A stretch of DNA of 10,915 bases from assembly GCA_002428905.1 (NCBI GenBank), contig DIYD01000053.1, forward strand, positions 1 to 10,915, in the 5' to 3' direction. The first letter of the stretch is position 1. Each line of letters begins with the position of its first letter. The notes under the pieces were generated by a model. That model did no database searches. It had not been told where the DNA came from and saw only the letters and a program-made list of their open reading frames with translations. Of the stretch, positions 1-7,400 are shown piece by piece. Position numbers and translations under genes: made by a program. The DNA comes from Bacteroidetes bacterium UBA6063 (GTDB lineage: Bacteria > Bacteroidota > Bacteroidia > NS11-12g > UBA9320).

Positions 1-190
1 AAATAGTCCTTCGGATTCATGATACAAACTGGTAACTGTCATCTCGAGTGTTTTTGCTCAGTTAGAGCAAAAATGTATCACGAGTGGATATGTTTACAGT
101 AGATTCCTTCTTAAATAGTCCTTCGGATTCATGATACAAACTAAAAACTGTCATCTCGAGTGTTTTTACTCGGTTAGAGTAAAAATGTAT
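1..190. repeat. Imperfect 112-bp tandem duplication
   Basis: Bases 1-30 recur exactly at 113-142. After a short variable stretch (31-36 against 143-148) the match resumes at the same 112-bp offset through the hairpin repeat, up to about 78 against 190, and then breaks down. Each unit is a 30-bp leader followed by one hairpin repeat copy (37-87 and 149-201). The first unit starts at the window edge, so more units may lie to the left. The differences inside the hairpin stems are compensatory. This suggests an old duplication kept as a structure, or two insertions of the same composite unit. No coding potential is visible here. Confidence 0.85.
37..87 (+). repeat. Hairpin dispersed repeat, copy A
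   Basis: Starts with TGTCATCTCGAGTG (37-50), then a 9-bp stem arm TTTTTGCTC (51-59), the loop AGTTA (60-64), the matching arm GAGCAAAAA (65-73), and TGTATC followed by a degenerate end (CACGAG in place of CGAGAG). The perfect inner stem and conserved left end place it in the same family as the copies at 149, 531, 654 and 889. No T-tract follows the stem, so it is not a typical intrinsic terminator. Confidence 0.85.
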
Positions 191-201
191 CGAGAGAGGC
201 A
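149..201 (+). repeat. Hairpin dispersed repeat, copy B, next to the GIY-YIG stop codon
   Basis: The left end is TGTCATCTCGAGTG (149-162), the stem arms are TTTTTACTC (163-171) and GAGTAAAAA (177-185), the loop is GGTTA, and the right end is TGTATCGAGAGAGGCA (186-201). Compared with copy A, one G-C pair of the stem is changed to A-T on both arms, a compensatory change. An outer stem can form between TCTCGA near the left end and TCGAGA near the right end. The right end lies one base from the stop codon of the GIY-YIG gene (203-205). It forms an inverted pair with the copy at 531-596. Confidence 0.88.
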
Positions 202-202
202 G

Positions 203-499
203 TTAATCAAATGTTTTCTTTGCTAGACCAGGTAATGTGTCAAAGCTCTGTTTAACCAGTGCTTCCTTCTTTATTCTTGACCATTTCTTAATCTTCTTTT
301 CAAAATTGATTGCCTGATTCACATCGCTAAAGAATTCAAAATAGACAAGTGCTACAGGTCGTCGTGTATACGTATAAGCCCTCTTGTTTTCACCCGATTG
401 ATGTTCGGTAACTCTTCTTTCCAAATCGTTTGTGATACCAGTATAGTACTTATCATCGGCACACTTTAGCACATATACATAGTAATATCCATCTTTCAT
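203..499 (-). CDS. Small GIY-YIG nuclease domain protein (COG2827/UPF0213-like)
   Basis: A 98-residue single-domain protein. It has the family core: YVYVLKC near residues 7-13, YYTGIT at 18-23, ERRVTEH with the conserved Arg at 27-33, and NFEKKIKKWSR at 65-75 with the catalytic-type Glu67. The nuclease core therefore looks intact. GIY-YIG enzymes cut DNA, but the role of these short stand-alone members in Bacteroidota is not established. I chose the ATG at 497-499. An in-frame TTG at 524-526 would add nine residues, but these lie outside the domain. The stop codon lies one base from hairpin copy B, and the start is about 30 bp from the inverted copy at 531-596, so repeats bracket the gene closely. 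No clear TAnnTTTG promoter is visible upstream. It could be a housekeeping or DNA-repair nuclease, or the enzyme partner of the repeats; the second idea is inference. Confidence 0.88.
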   Translation of the reverse strand: MKDGYYYVYVLKCADDKYYTGITNDLERRVTEHQSGENKRAYTYTRRPVALVYFEFFSDVNQAINFEKKIKKWSRIKKEALVKQSFDTLPGLAKKTFD

Positions 500-530
500 G
501 TTTTTGGTTTGGAGCAAGTTAATCAAAACG

Positions 531-596
531 TGCCGTTTCTCGATACAATCAAAACGAAACTCCTGGAGTCTTTTATTTTGATCACTCGAAATGACA
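531..596 (-). repeat. Hairpin dispersed repeat, inverted copy E, upstream of the GIY-YIG gene
   Basis: Read on the minus strand it starts TGTCATTTCGAGTG (596-583). It continues with a stem arm ATCAAAA (582-576), a central palindrome ACTCC-A-GGAGT, the matching arm TTTTGAT (554-548), and the right end TGTATCGAGAAACGGCA (547-531). The two ends match copies A-C, but the hairpin between them is a different sequence that still pairs. It lies in reverse orientation, with its TGTATCGAGA end facing the GIY-YIG gene, as does that of copy B on the other side. Confidence 0.82.
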
Positions 597-653
597 CGTT
601 TTATGCTTTAGAATAAAATATGAACTGTATATGTTGTAAACACGGTTCAGTGC

Positions 654-700
654 TGTCACCGTTTTGCTCGGTTATAGCAACGGCCTATCAATGGGAGACA
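654..700 (+). repeat. Hairpin dispersed repeat, copy D (degenerate)
   Basis: Starts TGTCACC (654-660) and lacks the CTCGAG block. The hairpin is CCGTT-TT-GCT, loop containing CGGTTA, AGC-AACGG (659-683), so eight pairs form with a two-base bulge. The sequence CTATCAATGGGAGACA replaces the usual TGTATCGAGAG end. The GGTTA loop and the overall order match copies B and C, while the stem sequence differs but still pairs. Confidence 0.6.
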
Positions 701-888
701 TTTCTAAGATGTTGATTATAATATAGTTACGACCCATAAACTCCTATCTTAGGAACGACATAAAGTCAGAGACCAGCGCTAAAGTAAGTGGCTAGAAACA
801 ACACATCCGCACTTGAATGAGGAATTCACCCAACACCAAACTCTCTGAGTTCAAACTTTAGTGGTATCCATCTTAAAATTAAAAGCCT

Positions 889-938
889 TGTCACCTCGAG
901 TGTTTTTGCTCGGTTAGCGCAAAAATGTATCGAGAGGC
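889..938 (+). repeat. Hairpin dispersed repeat, copy C
   Basis: The left end is TGTCACCTCGAGTG (889-902). The stem arms are TTTTTGCTC (903-911) and GCGCAAAAA (917-925) around the loop GGTTA, with one mismatch. The right end is TGTATCGAGAGGC (926-938). It is the cleanest match to copy B at the ends. Further short palindromes follow, so it may be one part of a larger composite repeat. Confidence 0.85.
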
Positions 939-1059
939 GACCTAACGAGCGTAACGATCCCCTGTGTTCAGATTTCTCTACCTGCCAGCAAACAGGGTCT
1001 AAATTGCGAATTCGCTGTCTAACGCCAAAGCCAAGCGCCACCCAAAAAGGTTAGCTATT

Positions 1060-1758
1060 TTACGGTTTAAACGCCACCGTAATCTCGCGCTTACCCATCG
1101 GGCCTTCCGGATTTGTTACTTCAAAACCAACTGTAGCCAAATTGCGTTTGAACTGACCTTGTGAGCAATACGTGGTTAATACACCACCTGGCTGCAAAAC
1201 GTCATAACACTTCTGAATATTGGACAACTGCCAGGGGTTCGCCTGTTTACCTGGAGCAAACGCATCGAAGTAAATGACGTCATAAGACTGATTCGTTACG
1301 AAATCCTCTAGTTTCAGTCTGTTTTTAATCAAAGTAAGATTCTCATCAAGTTCATGTGCCTGATCAAAATCCAGGTTGTGCATATCGAGTATAATCCGAT
1401 GATCAATGTCCAAAATTTCATGGAAATTCAGTTGCTCTGCTTCATCCATGGTGAGCGGATAAGGTTCGAGACTCTCGTAAAACACGTTTAAACCGTTGGC
1501 TCTAGCGGCAAGAATAGTCAGGGTCACATTGAGTCCGGTTCCCATACCAATTTCCAGTACCCGAAGGTCTTTTTTCAACTGCTTTAATAAACCGCGTTCA
1601 ATATATACATGCTGCGATTCCTTAATGGCACCTTTACGACTATGGTACATTTCATTCATACCCGGAATCTTTAACGACGTTGATCCATCTTCCGTCAAAA
1701 CGATCTCTCGAAAAAGAGGGGTGGAATCGTTCAACTCTTTATCACTTTTGTCGTGCAT
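1060..1758 (-). CDS. mnmD: tRNA 5-methylaminomethyl-2-thiouridine methyltransferase, MnmD type (DUF752)
   Basis: A 232-residue SAM-dependent methyltransferase, equivalent to the N-terminal half of E. coli MnmC without the FAD oxidase half. In the known family it performs the last methylation of the xm5s2U modification at the wobble uridine (position 34) of tRNAs. Visible family signatures are YHSRKGA at residues 38-44, the SAM-binding loop LEIGMGTGLN at 68-77, the acidic SAM contact ESLEP at 95-99, YFDAFAPGKQ at 163-172 with the conserved Asp165, and TTYCSQGQFKR at 195-205. Length is normal for stand-alone MnmD. The ATG at 1756-1758 lies only 25 bp from the start of the divergent glycosyltransferase gene, so the promoters of both must overlap coding sequence. 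No classical Shine-Dalgarno is seen, as is usual in this phylum. The family call is firm; the exact tRNA substrate is inferred. Confidence 0.95.
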   Translation of the reverse strand: MHDKSDKELNDSTPLFREIVLTEDGSTSLKIPGMNEMYHSRKGAIKESQHVYIERGLLKQLKKDLRVLEIGMGTGLNVTLTILAARANGLNVFYESLEPYPLTMDEAEQLNFHEILDIDHRIILDMHNLDFDQAHELDENLTLIKNRLKLEDFVTNQSYDVIYFDAFAPGKQANPWQLSNIQKCYDVLQPGGVLTTYCSQGQFKRNLATVGFEVTNPEGPMGKREITVAFKP

Positions 1759-1783
1759 ATTGTGTTTCTTTGCCGTTTTAAAA

Positions 1784-2506
1784 ATGACAAATAACGCAGT
1801 TTCAATTGTAATTCCGGCCTACAACGAAGGCAAAACCATCCATCTTATTTTGAACAAAGTACGCGATGTGGAGTTGATGAATGGTTTGGGTAAAGAAATC
1901 ATCATTGTTGACGATTGTTCTTCAGACGACACAATTGAAGCGGTAGAGCGTTATACGCAACAAAATCCAGACCTGGACATTCGATTACTAAATCATACGG
2001 TTAACCAGGGCAAGGGAGCTGCATTGCATACCGGAATTGCCGGAGCAACGGGTAAATATGTATTGATTCAGGACGCTGACCTCGAGTATGATCCATTTGA
2101 ATACAATGATTTACTCAAACCACTTGAAGACGGTGAGGCTGATGTAGTATATGGTTCACGATTCATGGGAGGGAAACCACATCGAATCCTGTTCTTTTGG
2201 CATACCATAGGTAATAAGTTCCTGACTTTACTTAGCAATGCGTTTACCAACCTTAACCTTACCGACATGGAGACTTGCTACAAGGTATTCAAACGTGAAA
2301 CCATTCAATCGTTGAAATTGAAGGAAAAACGTTTTGGATTTGAGCCTGAGGTGACGGCTAAAATATCGCGCATCCCGCGAATCCGGATTTATGAGATCGG
2401 TATTTCGTATTACGGTCGTACTTATGAGGATGGCAAAAAGATAGGGTGGAAGGATGGTTTCCGTGCACTGTGGTGTATCGCCAAGTACAATATCTGGAGT
2501 AAATAA
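1784..2506 (+). CDS. GT2 glycosyltransferase, DPM1-like (polyprenyl-phosphate sugar synthase type)
   Basis: A 240-residue cytoplasmic GT-A fold enzyme of the family that includes dolichyl-phosphate mannose synthase. Such enzymes move a sugar from a nucleotide donor to a polyprenyl phosphate. Visible motifs are SIVIPAYNEG at residues 7-16, IVDDCSSDDT at 41-50, NQGKGAALHTG at 74-84, the metal-binding QDADLEYDP at 96-104, and the family-specific FGFEPEVTAKI at 184-194 and GRTYEDGKKIGWKDG at 211-225. It has no C-terminal membrane helices, so it resembles soluble DPM1 rather than two-domain fusions. The reading frame is open upstream to 1496, but that part is antisense to mnmD; the ATG at 1784 starts directly before the GT-A domain. 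A GT-C-like membrane protein follows after 8 bp, the usual partner for the lipid-linked sugar. The donor sugar cannot be told from sequence. Confidence 0.9.
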   Translation: MTNNAVSIVIPAYNEGKTIHLILNKVRDVELMNGLGKEIIIVDDCSSDDTIEAVERYTQQNPDLDIRLLNHTVNQGKGAALHTGIAGATGKYVLIQDADLEYDPFEYNDLLKPLEDGEADVVYGSRFMGGKPHRILFFWHTIGNKFLTLLSNAFTNLNLTDMETCYKVFKRETIQSLKLKEKRFGFEPEVTAKISRIPRIRIYEIGISYYGRTYEDGKKIGWKDGFRALWCIAKYNIWSK

Positions 2507-2514
2507 TTCATGTA

Positions 2515-3813
2515 ATGAGAGCCGTCTACATATCGCTCGCATTGACGATGTCTTTGGTGATCTGGTCGGCGGCGAATCTAATGTGGGGCGGTGAACATCA
2601 TCAGGGAATCATTAAAGCCGATGGTAAGGGGTATTATGCGCATTTACCCGCGATCTTTATCCATAACGACGTAGAATTTGGATTCTACGATTCCCTCGAA
2701 AATGGGAAGTATTATAATCCGAATTATACCTACGAATATCGCAAGCATTTAAATGGTCATACCTATAACAAGTATTACTGTGGTACGGCCATTCCTATGG
2801 CACCATTCTTCTTTGGGGCCCATCTATATGCCTTAAACAGTGATTATGAAGCAGATGGCTATTCGAAGCCGTACAATGTCTCCATTAGCATAGCGGCAAT
2901 CGTTTATCTCCTGGCTTCTCTTTGGCTTATTGTACTGATTTTAAAGGAGTTTAAGATTAGCAATTCGGTCATTGCCTGGGTGATTCCAATCATTGTTTTT
3001 GGCACCAACTGGTATTATTATGTGGTTGTAGAACCATCTGTCTCACATGTTTACACGGTTTGCTTAACCAGTTTGCTGGTGCTCCTCGGACTGAGGTGGG
3101 GTAGAACGGGTAGGGTTAACCTCATAGGTTTAGGACTTCTGATTGGCTTAATTATCTTGGTACGCCCTGTGAATGGGCTGGTACTGGCATTATTTCCATT
3201 TTTCTTTGCATCGGGTAAGGCCTTTTTAAACGGGATAGGTAAGGCCGTTACCAATTACAAGCAATTCATACCGGCTGTTGTGCTTGGTTTAGCTGTGGTG
3301 GGGTTACAATTGCTCCTTTACAAGCTACAAACCGGATCGTATTTGGTCTATTCGTATGAAGAAGAAGGATTCAATTTCGCGAATCCTCAGATTTTTAATG
3401 TGCTATTCAGTTACAAGAAGGGCTTATTTGTGTACACCCCCATCACACTCATTGCGTTGTTCGGTTTGTTCCCAATGACGAACAAGAACTTCTGGCAAAC
3501 CATAACCTTACTCTTCTTTTTTGCCCTGTTTACCTATGTGATAAGCAGCTGGTGGAACTGGTATTACGGTGGTAGTTTTTCCTCGCGGGTCTATCTCGAT
3601 ATTATGTGGGTATTCGCCTTGCTATTAGGCATATTACTTGACTCGATTAATACGAAGTGGCTCAAAACCAGTTTATTAACCATATTAATCGCCCTGGTGC
3701 TTTTTTGCCAGTTTCAAACGTATCAATACCGTAGAATGCTGATTCACTGGGATGGATTAGACAAGGATAGATATTGGGAATTATTCCTAAATTTCGATGT
3801 TTTTAAGAAATAA
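2515..3813 (+). CDS. Multi-pass membrane protein, probable GT-C fold glycosyltransferase
   Basis: A 432-residue integral membrane protein with about ten hydrophobic segments (roughly residues 3-22, 121-143, 151-170, 178-193, 202-216, 219-233, 250-270, 303-320, 327-343, 362-376 and 383-402). Between the first two helices is a long polar loop that begins with ADGKGYYAHLP (35-45). An acidic residue in this first periplasmic loop, here Asp36, is where GT-C transferases place their catalytic aspartate. A second signature, SSWWNWYYGGSFSSRVYLD at 344-362, resembles the aromatic WYGGSFxxR stretch of bacterial PMT-like GT-C enzymes. It follows the DPM1-like gene by 8 bp, which supports use of a polyprenyl-phosphate sugar as donor. 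The gap contains an ATG-TAA start-stop at 2510-2515 whose final A is the first base of this start codon. The acceptor is unknown, and no close named family is recognised. Confidence 0.72.
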   Translation: MRAVYISLALTMSLVIWSAANLMWGGEHHQGIIKADGKGYYAHLPAIFIHNDVEFGFYDSLENGKYYNPNYTYEYRKHLNGHTYNKYYCGTAIPMAPFFFGAHLYALNSDYEADGYSKPYNVSISIAAIVYLLASLWLIVLILKEFKISNSVIAWVIPIIVFGTNWYYYVVVEPSVSHVYTVCLTSLLVLLGLRWGRTGRVNLIGLGLLIGLIILVRPVNGLVLALFPFFFASGKAFLNGIGKAVTNYKQFIPAVVLGLAVVGLQLLLYKLQTGSYLVYSYEEEGFNFANPQIFNVLFSYKKGLFVYTPITLIALFGLFPMTNKNFWQTITLLFFFALFTYVISSWWNWYYGGSFSSRVYLDIMWVFALLLGILLDSINTKWLKTSLLTILIALVLFCQFQTYQYRRMLIHWDGLDKDRYWELFLNFDVFKK

Positions 3814-3818
3814 TCGAT

Positions 3819-4385
3819 ATGCATAAGGTAATGGCATTCGTGTTGGTGGTTTTTATGGCCATCTGTTTGGCTTCGGTCTATGGTATCGTACACGATCAGA
3901 TTACCTACACCATTTCTCCGGAGTACTACACCAAATTCAAGTTCGTTCAAATGCGTTTTGATCAGGTATTCTCCGCAAAGGACATTGGACTTCCGCCACA
4001 TAAAGAGTTGGTTATGGCACAACCAAGATTAGGTGTAAGCCTTGTGGGTTTTATTTCCACCTGGTGGGTCGGTCTGATTATTGGCGCTATACTAGGCCTG
4101 GTTGCACTTAAGTTCGATACAGGTAAGGCCATGTATACAACCACTTTTAAGGCGGCACTGTGGTGTATTGCGATTACGCTTGTATTCAGTGCAGTAGGTT
4201 ATGTTGTTGGTCGCTCTTATGGTGGCATTACGGCACCTCAGTCCTGGTATTACCCTGGTAACCTGATCATGCTTGGTGATTATGTTACTGCCGGTATGAT
4301 GCACAACTTCAGTTACATTGGTGGCGGAGTAGGTTTGATCGTTGCGGTGGTGCGTTTGGTCCGCAAACCGGTCGCTGCATCTTAA
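3819..4385 (+). CDS. Four-helix membrane protein of unknown function
   Basis: A 188-residue protein with four predicted membrane helices (about 4-23, 72-96, 108-131, 162-181). I do not recognise a named domain. Polar residues sit in what look like conserved blocks at the membrane edges: YGIVHDQIT at 21-29 just after helix 1, SPEYYTKFKF at 33-42, STWWVGLIIG at 80-89 in helix 2, and GMMHNFSYIGG at 159-169 at the start of helix 4. His25, Asp26, Glu35 and His161 could form a metal or proton site, but this is speculation. The gene starts 5 bp after the GT-C gene and probably belongs to the same transcript. It may have a role in the glycosylation pathway or simply be co-transcribed. An 80-bp gap with a promoter-like element follows, so this is probably the last gene of the operon. 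Confidence 0.8.
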   Translation: MHKVMAFVLVVFMAICLASVYGIVHDQITYTISPEYYTKFKFVQMRFDQVFSAKDIGLPPHKELVMAQPRLGVSLVGFISTWWVGLIIGAILGLVALKFDTGKAMYTTTFKAALWCIAITLVFSAVGYVVGRSYGGITAPQSWYYPGNLIMLGDYVTAGMMHNFSYIGGGVGLIVAVVRLVRKPVAAS

Positions 4386-4438
4386 ATCGAGATGATCTTT
4401 ATTGCTATACATAGACCATTTACTGACATTGAATTGTA

Positions 4439-4446
4439 TAAGTTTG
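4439..4446 (+). promoter_or_regulatory. Candidate Bacteroidota -7 promoter element (TAnnTTTG)
   Basis: TAAGTTTG at 4439-4446 is an exact match to the TAnnTTTG element recognised by the primary sigma factor of this phylum. It sits in the 80-bp gap before the PKD protein gene, 19 bp upstream of its ATG, so the leader would be short. The -33 TTTG element is poor: only TTTA (4419-4422) is near, with a tight spacing. It would separate this gene from the glycosyltransferase operon. Confidence 0.5.
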
Positions 4447-4465
4447 TTCATACATCGACTATGCT

Positions 4466-7400
4466 ATGAGTCTCAACTGGAAGTTTACAATCGCATTCAC
4501 CCTTTTTGTTTCGCAAGTTTATGGCCAGAAATGGTCCTGGTTTACAGGTGGCGGAGCTAGATATGATCAATACATAACAGCAGCTACACTGGATAAACAT
4601 GGCAACACGTATGCCGTTGGCTACGTCAATGATTCGTTGCACATCGACAACAATACACTTTTATATCGTGGTTTGTTTCTGCTAAAACTTGACACTGCTG
4701 GAAAAGTGGTATACAGCAAAGGTTTTGGATCGGGTAACCACACGCAGGGTACAGGAATTGAGTACGACACAGCGGGCTATCTGTATATTTCGGGTGAATA
4801 CACGAACGGAAAGATTGACTTTGGAACGGTCTCCATTACCAATCCGGTGCGAAATCAGGTTCGGCCTTTTCTGGTAAAAACGGACTTAGAAGGCAAGGGC
4901 ATTTGGGGTGTGAACATAAACACTGGCATCAGTTCAACCGTACATCAGCTAAGTTATGGTGCTAAGGATTCACTGGTAGTGGTATCTGGACGTGTATATG
5001 GAACCAATGACATATACTTTGGTCAGGACACCTTCAATGGAAGAGGAAGTTACGACCTCTATGTTGCTGCTTTTAATTCGGTTACGGGCAAATTTCTCTG
5101 GGCGGATTTAGGCGGTGGAAAACACTGGGATTCTTCTAGTGGTCTGGATATCGATAAGGACGGAAACACGTATATCTCACTTACGTTTCAACACATCAAC
5201 AATCCAGATACGTTTTTCTCAAAACAACTCAGTATTCCGTGTACAGATGACTACGATGCTGCGTTGGTTAAATACGATAAACACGGTAAAGTAACGTGGT
5301 TTAAAGAACTGCGAGGTCGATGGGATCAGATTGTACAGACGTTGAAAGTAGGTAAGGATAACCGAATCTATATGACTGCTTCTGTGACCTATTTAGATTC
5401 GTCATTTATAATTGATAGTAAGCATAAGCCGACCAACCGCGATCACATACAAATCATATTAAAAGTGGATTCTTCTGGGAAACTCCTGAAGATTAAACCT
5501 GTGAACACCTACGGTTCTGGACGCAGTACCGAAATGGATCAGGATAGTGCCGGTAATCTGTACATTGTAGGAGCTAATAATTACGTATTTGATGATGTGA
5601 AAGTTCGCCATAATTCCCAAAGCAACTTTTTTGTTGCTAAAATGGATACGGCCTTATATGGTATAGCTGGTGTACGATCGGGTAACTCTGAACTTGGATT
5701 TCGCTATCGTATTAAAGTAGACAAGAATGGGGATTGCCTCGTTTATGGGAGTGTAGAACTTAAGTCTGGTAAAAAATTAAACGTTGCAAGCTGGAATTAC
5801 ACATCCAAGGGGGATGCAGAGATATTTCTGGCGAAATGGAATTTTAACGATACCTGTTATCTATCTAATTCGTCATTTGGATATACCAGAAGTGGAAAGA
5901 CCTTCTTTTTTACGGATTCTTCTACTGGAAACATCGATAAACGCCTTTGGCTGTTTGGTGATGGGACTACAGACACGTCTAAATCACCAGCACATACATT
6001 TGCTAAACCTGGCCGATATGATGTACAATTGATCACGGAAAACCAATGTGGTAAGGATACTGCCACCGACAGTCTGTTTATAGACTGTTTGGCAAAAGCT
6101 AACTTTGGATTCAAAATCACCGGTAGAAATGTTCAATTCTATGATTCGAGCACAGCGTATAATCATCTCTATTGGACCTTCGACGACGGGTCGACAGATA
6201 CCCTAACGAATCCATTGCATCGATTTAATGCTAATGGCACCTATAAGGTTAAATTGGTAGCCGTAGGCGCTTGTACGTCCGATAGTATAACACTGGACGT
6301 AGTAATCAACTGCGATTTGCCGGAGTCTGATTTCGATTTACGCGATACGAACCTGAATGTGCACTTTATCAACCTAAGTAAACGCGCAGATTCGTATCAA
6401 TGGTTGTATGGCGATGGGGCGGAAGACACGAGTTCTACACCGACTCATTTGTACAGCAAAACAGGTGATTATACCGTGATTTTAATCGCAACAAATATCT
6501 GTGGAGCAGATACATTACAGAAGAATGTAACCCTTTCGTGCCCTAAACCAGAAATTGATTTCGACTTCACCATAAAGAAAGACAGTGTGCTGTTCGTCGC
6601 TAAAACAAAAAGTCTTCAGGTAGAGCAATTGCATTTCGACTTTGATGATGGATCCACTTCAATGAAAGATTCTGTAATGCATATTTATACCAGTGAAGAT
6701 CGCTTTTTGGTTACGTTAACTGCAGAAAATCGATGTGGTAAAGACACAGTGCAAAAAGTGGTCGATCTAAGGTGTTTTAAACCCGAAATTGACCTATCGT
6801 ATAAGGTTAACAGGGATTCGGTGACGTTTACAGCGACTTCATCTATAGCAGTAAACCGATGGTCGTACGATTTTGGTGATGGCTCGAATTCAGATAGTGC
6901 AGAAACTACCCATGTTTATCTTGCCGAAGGCAGATATTCGGTAACCGTAATTGCTGAAAACGGTTGTGGTTATGATACCCTAATTAAAGAAGTTGAAATA
7001 CAGTGCCGACCTGAAGCAGATTTTGGTTTTACCACAACAATTGATGAAGTCTCTTTCTTGAATCAATCGAAATATAGTCTATCACAGATTTGGAAATTCG
7101 GAGATGGAACTTCTGACACCAGTTTTAATTCATATCACCAATACCGCGATACAGGTTCGTTTGAGGTTACGTTAACCGCAATAAACCAGTGTGGTAGCGA
7201 CACGGTTATTAAGACCATTTATATTGGTTGTATCCGTCCTCAAATAAGCTTTATAAGCGAATATAAAAACGGCGCGACCAAATTCACCGTTACCGACAGC
7301 TTTGAAAACGTGCATAAGTGGTTGTGGGATTTTGGAGATGGTAATGCATCGTCGGTAAAGAACCCAACGCACGATTATACGCAATCTGGAACATATGAGG

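Larger units (their letters stand above)
597..1059. other. Non-coding repeat-rich region between the GIY-YIG gene and mnmD
   Basis: This stretch carries no gene that I can support. It holds hairpin copies D (654-700) and C (889-938). Downstream of copy C lies a cluster of further palindromes: CCCTGT (960-965) paired with ACAGGG (992-997), and the perfect 10-bp palindrome GCGAATTCGC (1006-1015). From 701 to 888 I see only AT-rich sequence with short chance inverted repeats and no tRNA or promoter that I trust. A GTG-initiated 71-codon frame on the minus strand (826-1041) runs across copy C and has no recognisable domain, so I did not call it a gene. Confidence 0.7.

Noticed and set aside
51..73. 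Repeat hairpins as intrinsic terminators
   Set aside because: Stems are AT-rich and are followed by TGTATC rather than a T-tract, and most copies are not placed directly after a gene on the matching strand.
1..201. Two repeat units that might be taken for a CRISPR array
   Set aside because: The unit is 112 bp with internal hairpins, there are only two units, the sequence between repeats is not spacer-like, and no cas gene is present.
500..526. TTG start adding nine residues to the GIY-YIG protein
   Set aside because: The added residues fall outside the domain and the ATG at 497-499 sits just before the conserved YVYVLK strand.
826..1041. A 71-codon minus-strand open frame with GTG start
   Set aside because: It runs through hairpin repeat copy C and the palindromes next to it, has no recognisable domain, and its composition follows the repeat sequence.
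1496..1783. N-terminal extension of the GT2 glycosyltransferase (96 more codons)
   Set aside because: It lies antisense to mnmD, has no family similarity, and the GT-A domain starts directly after the ATG at 1784.
2081..2086. CTCGAG inside the GT2 gene
   Set aside because: An isolated six-base match coding for the Leu-Glu of the DADLEYDP motif; no repeat around it.
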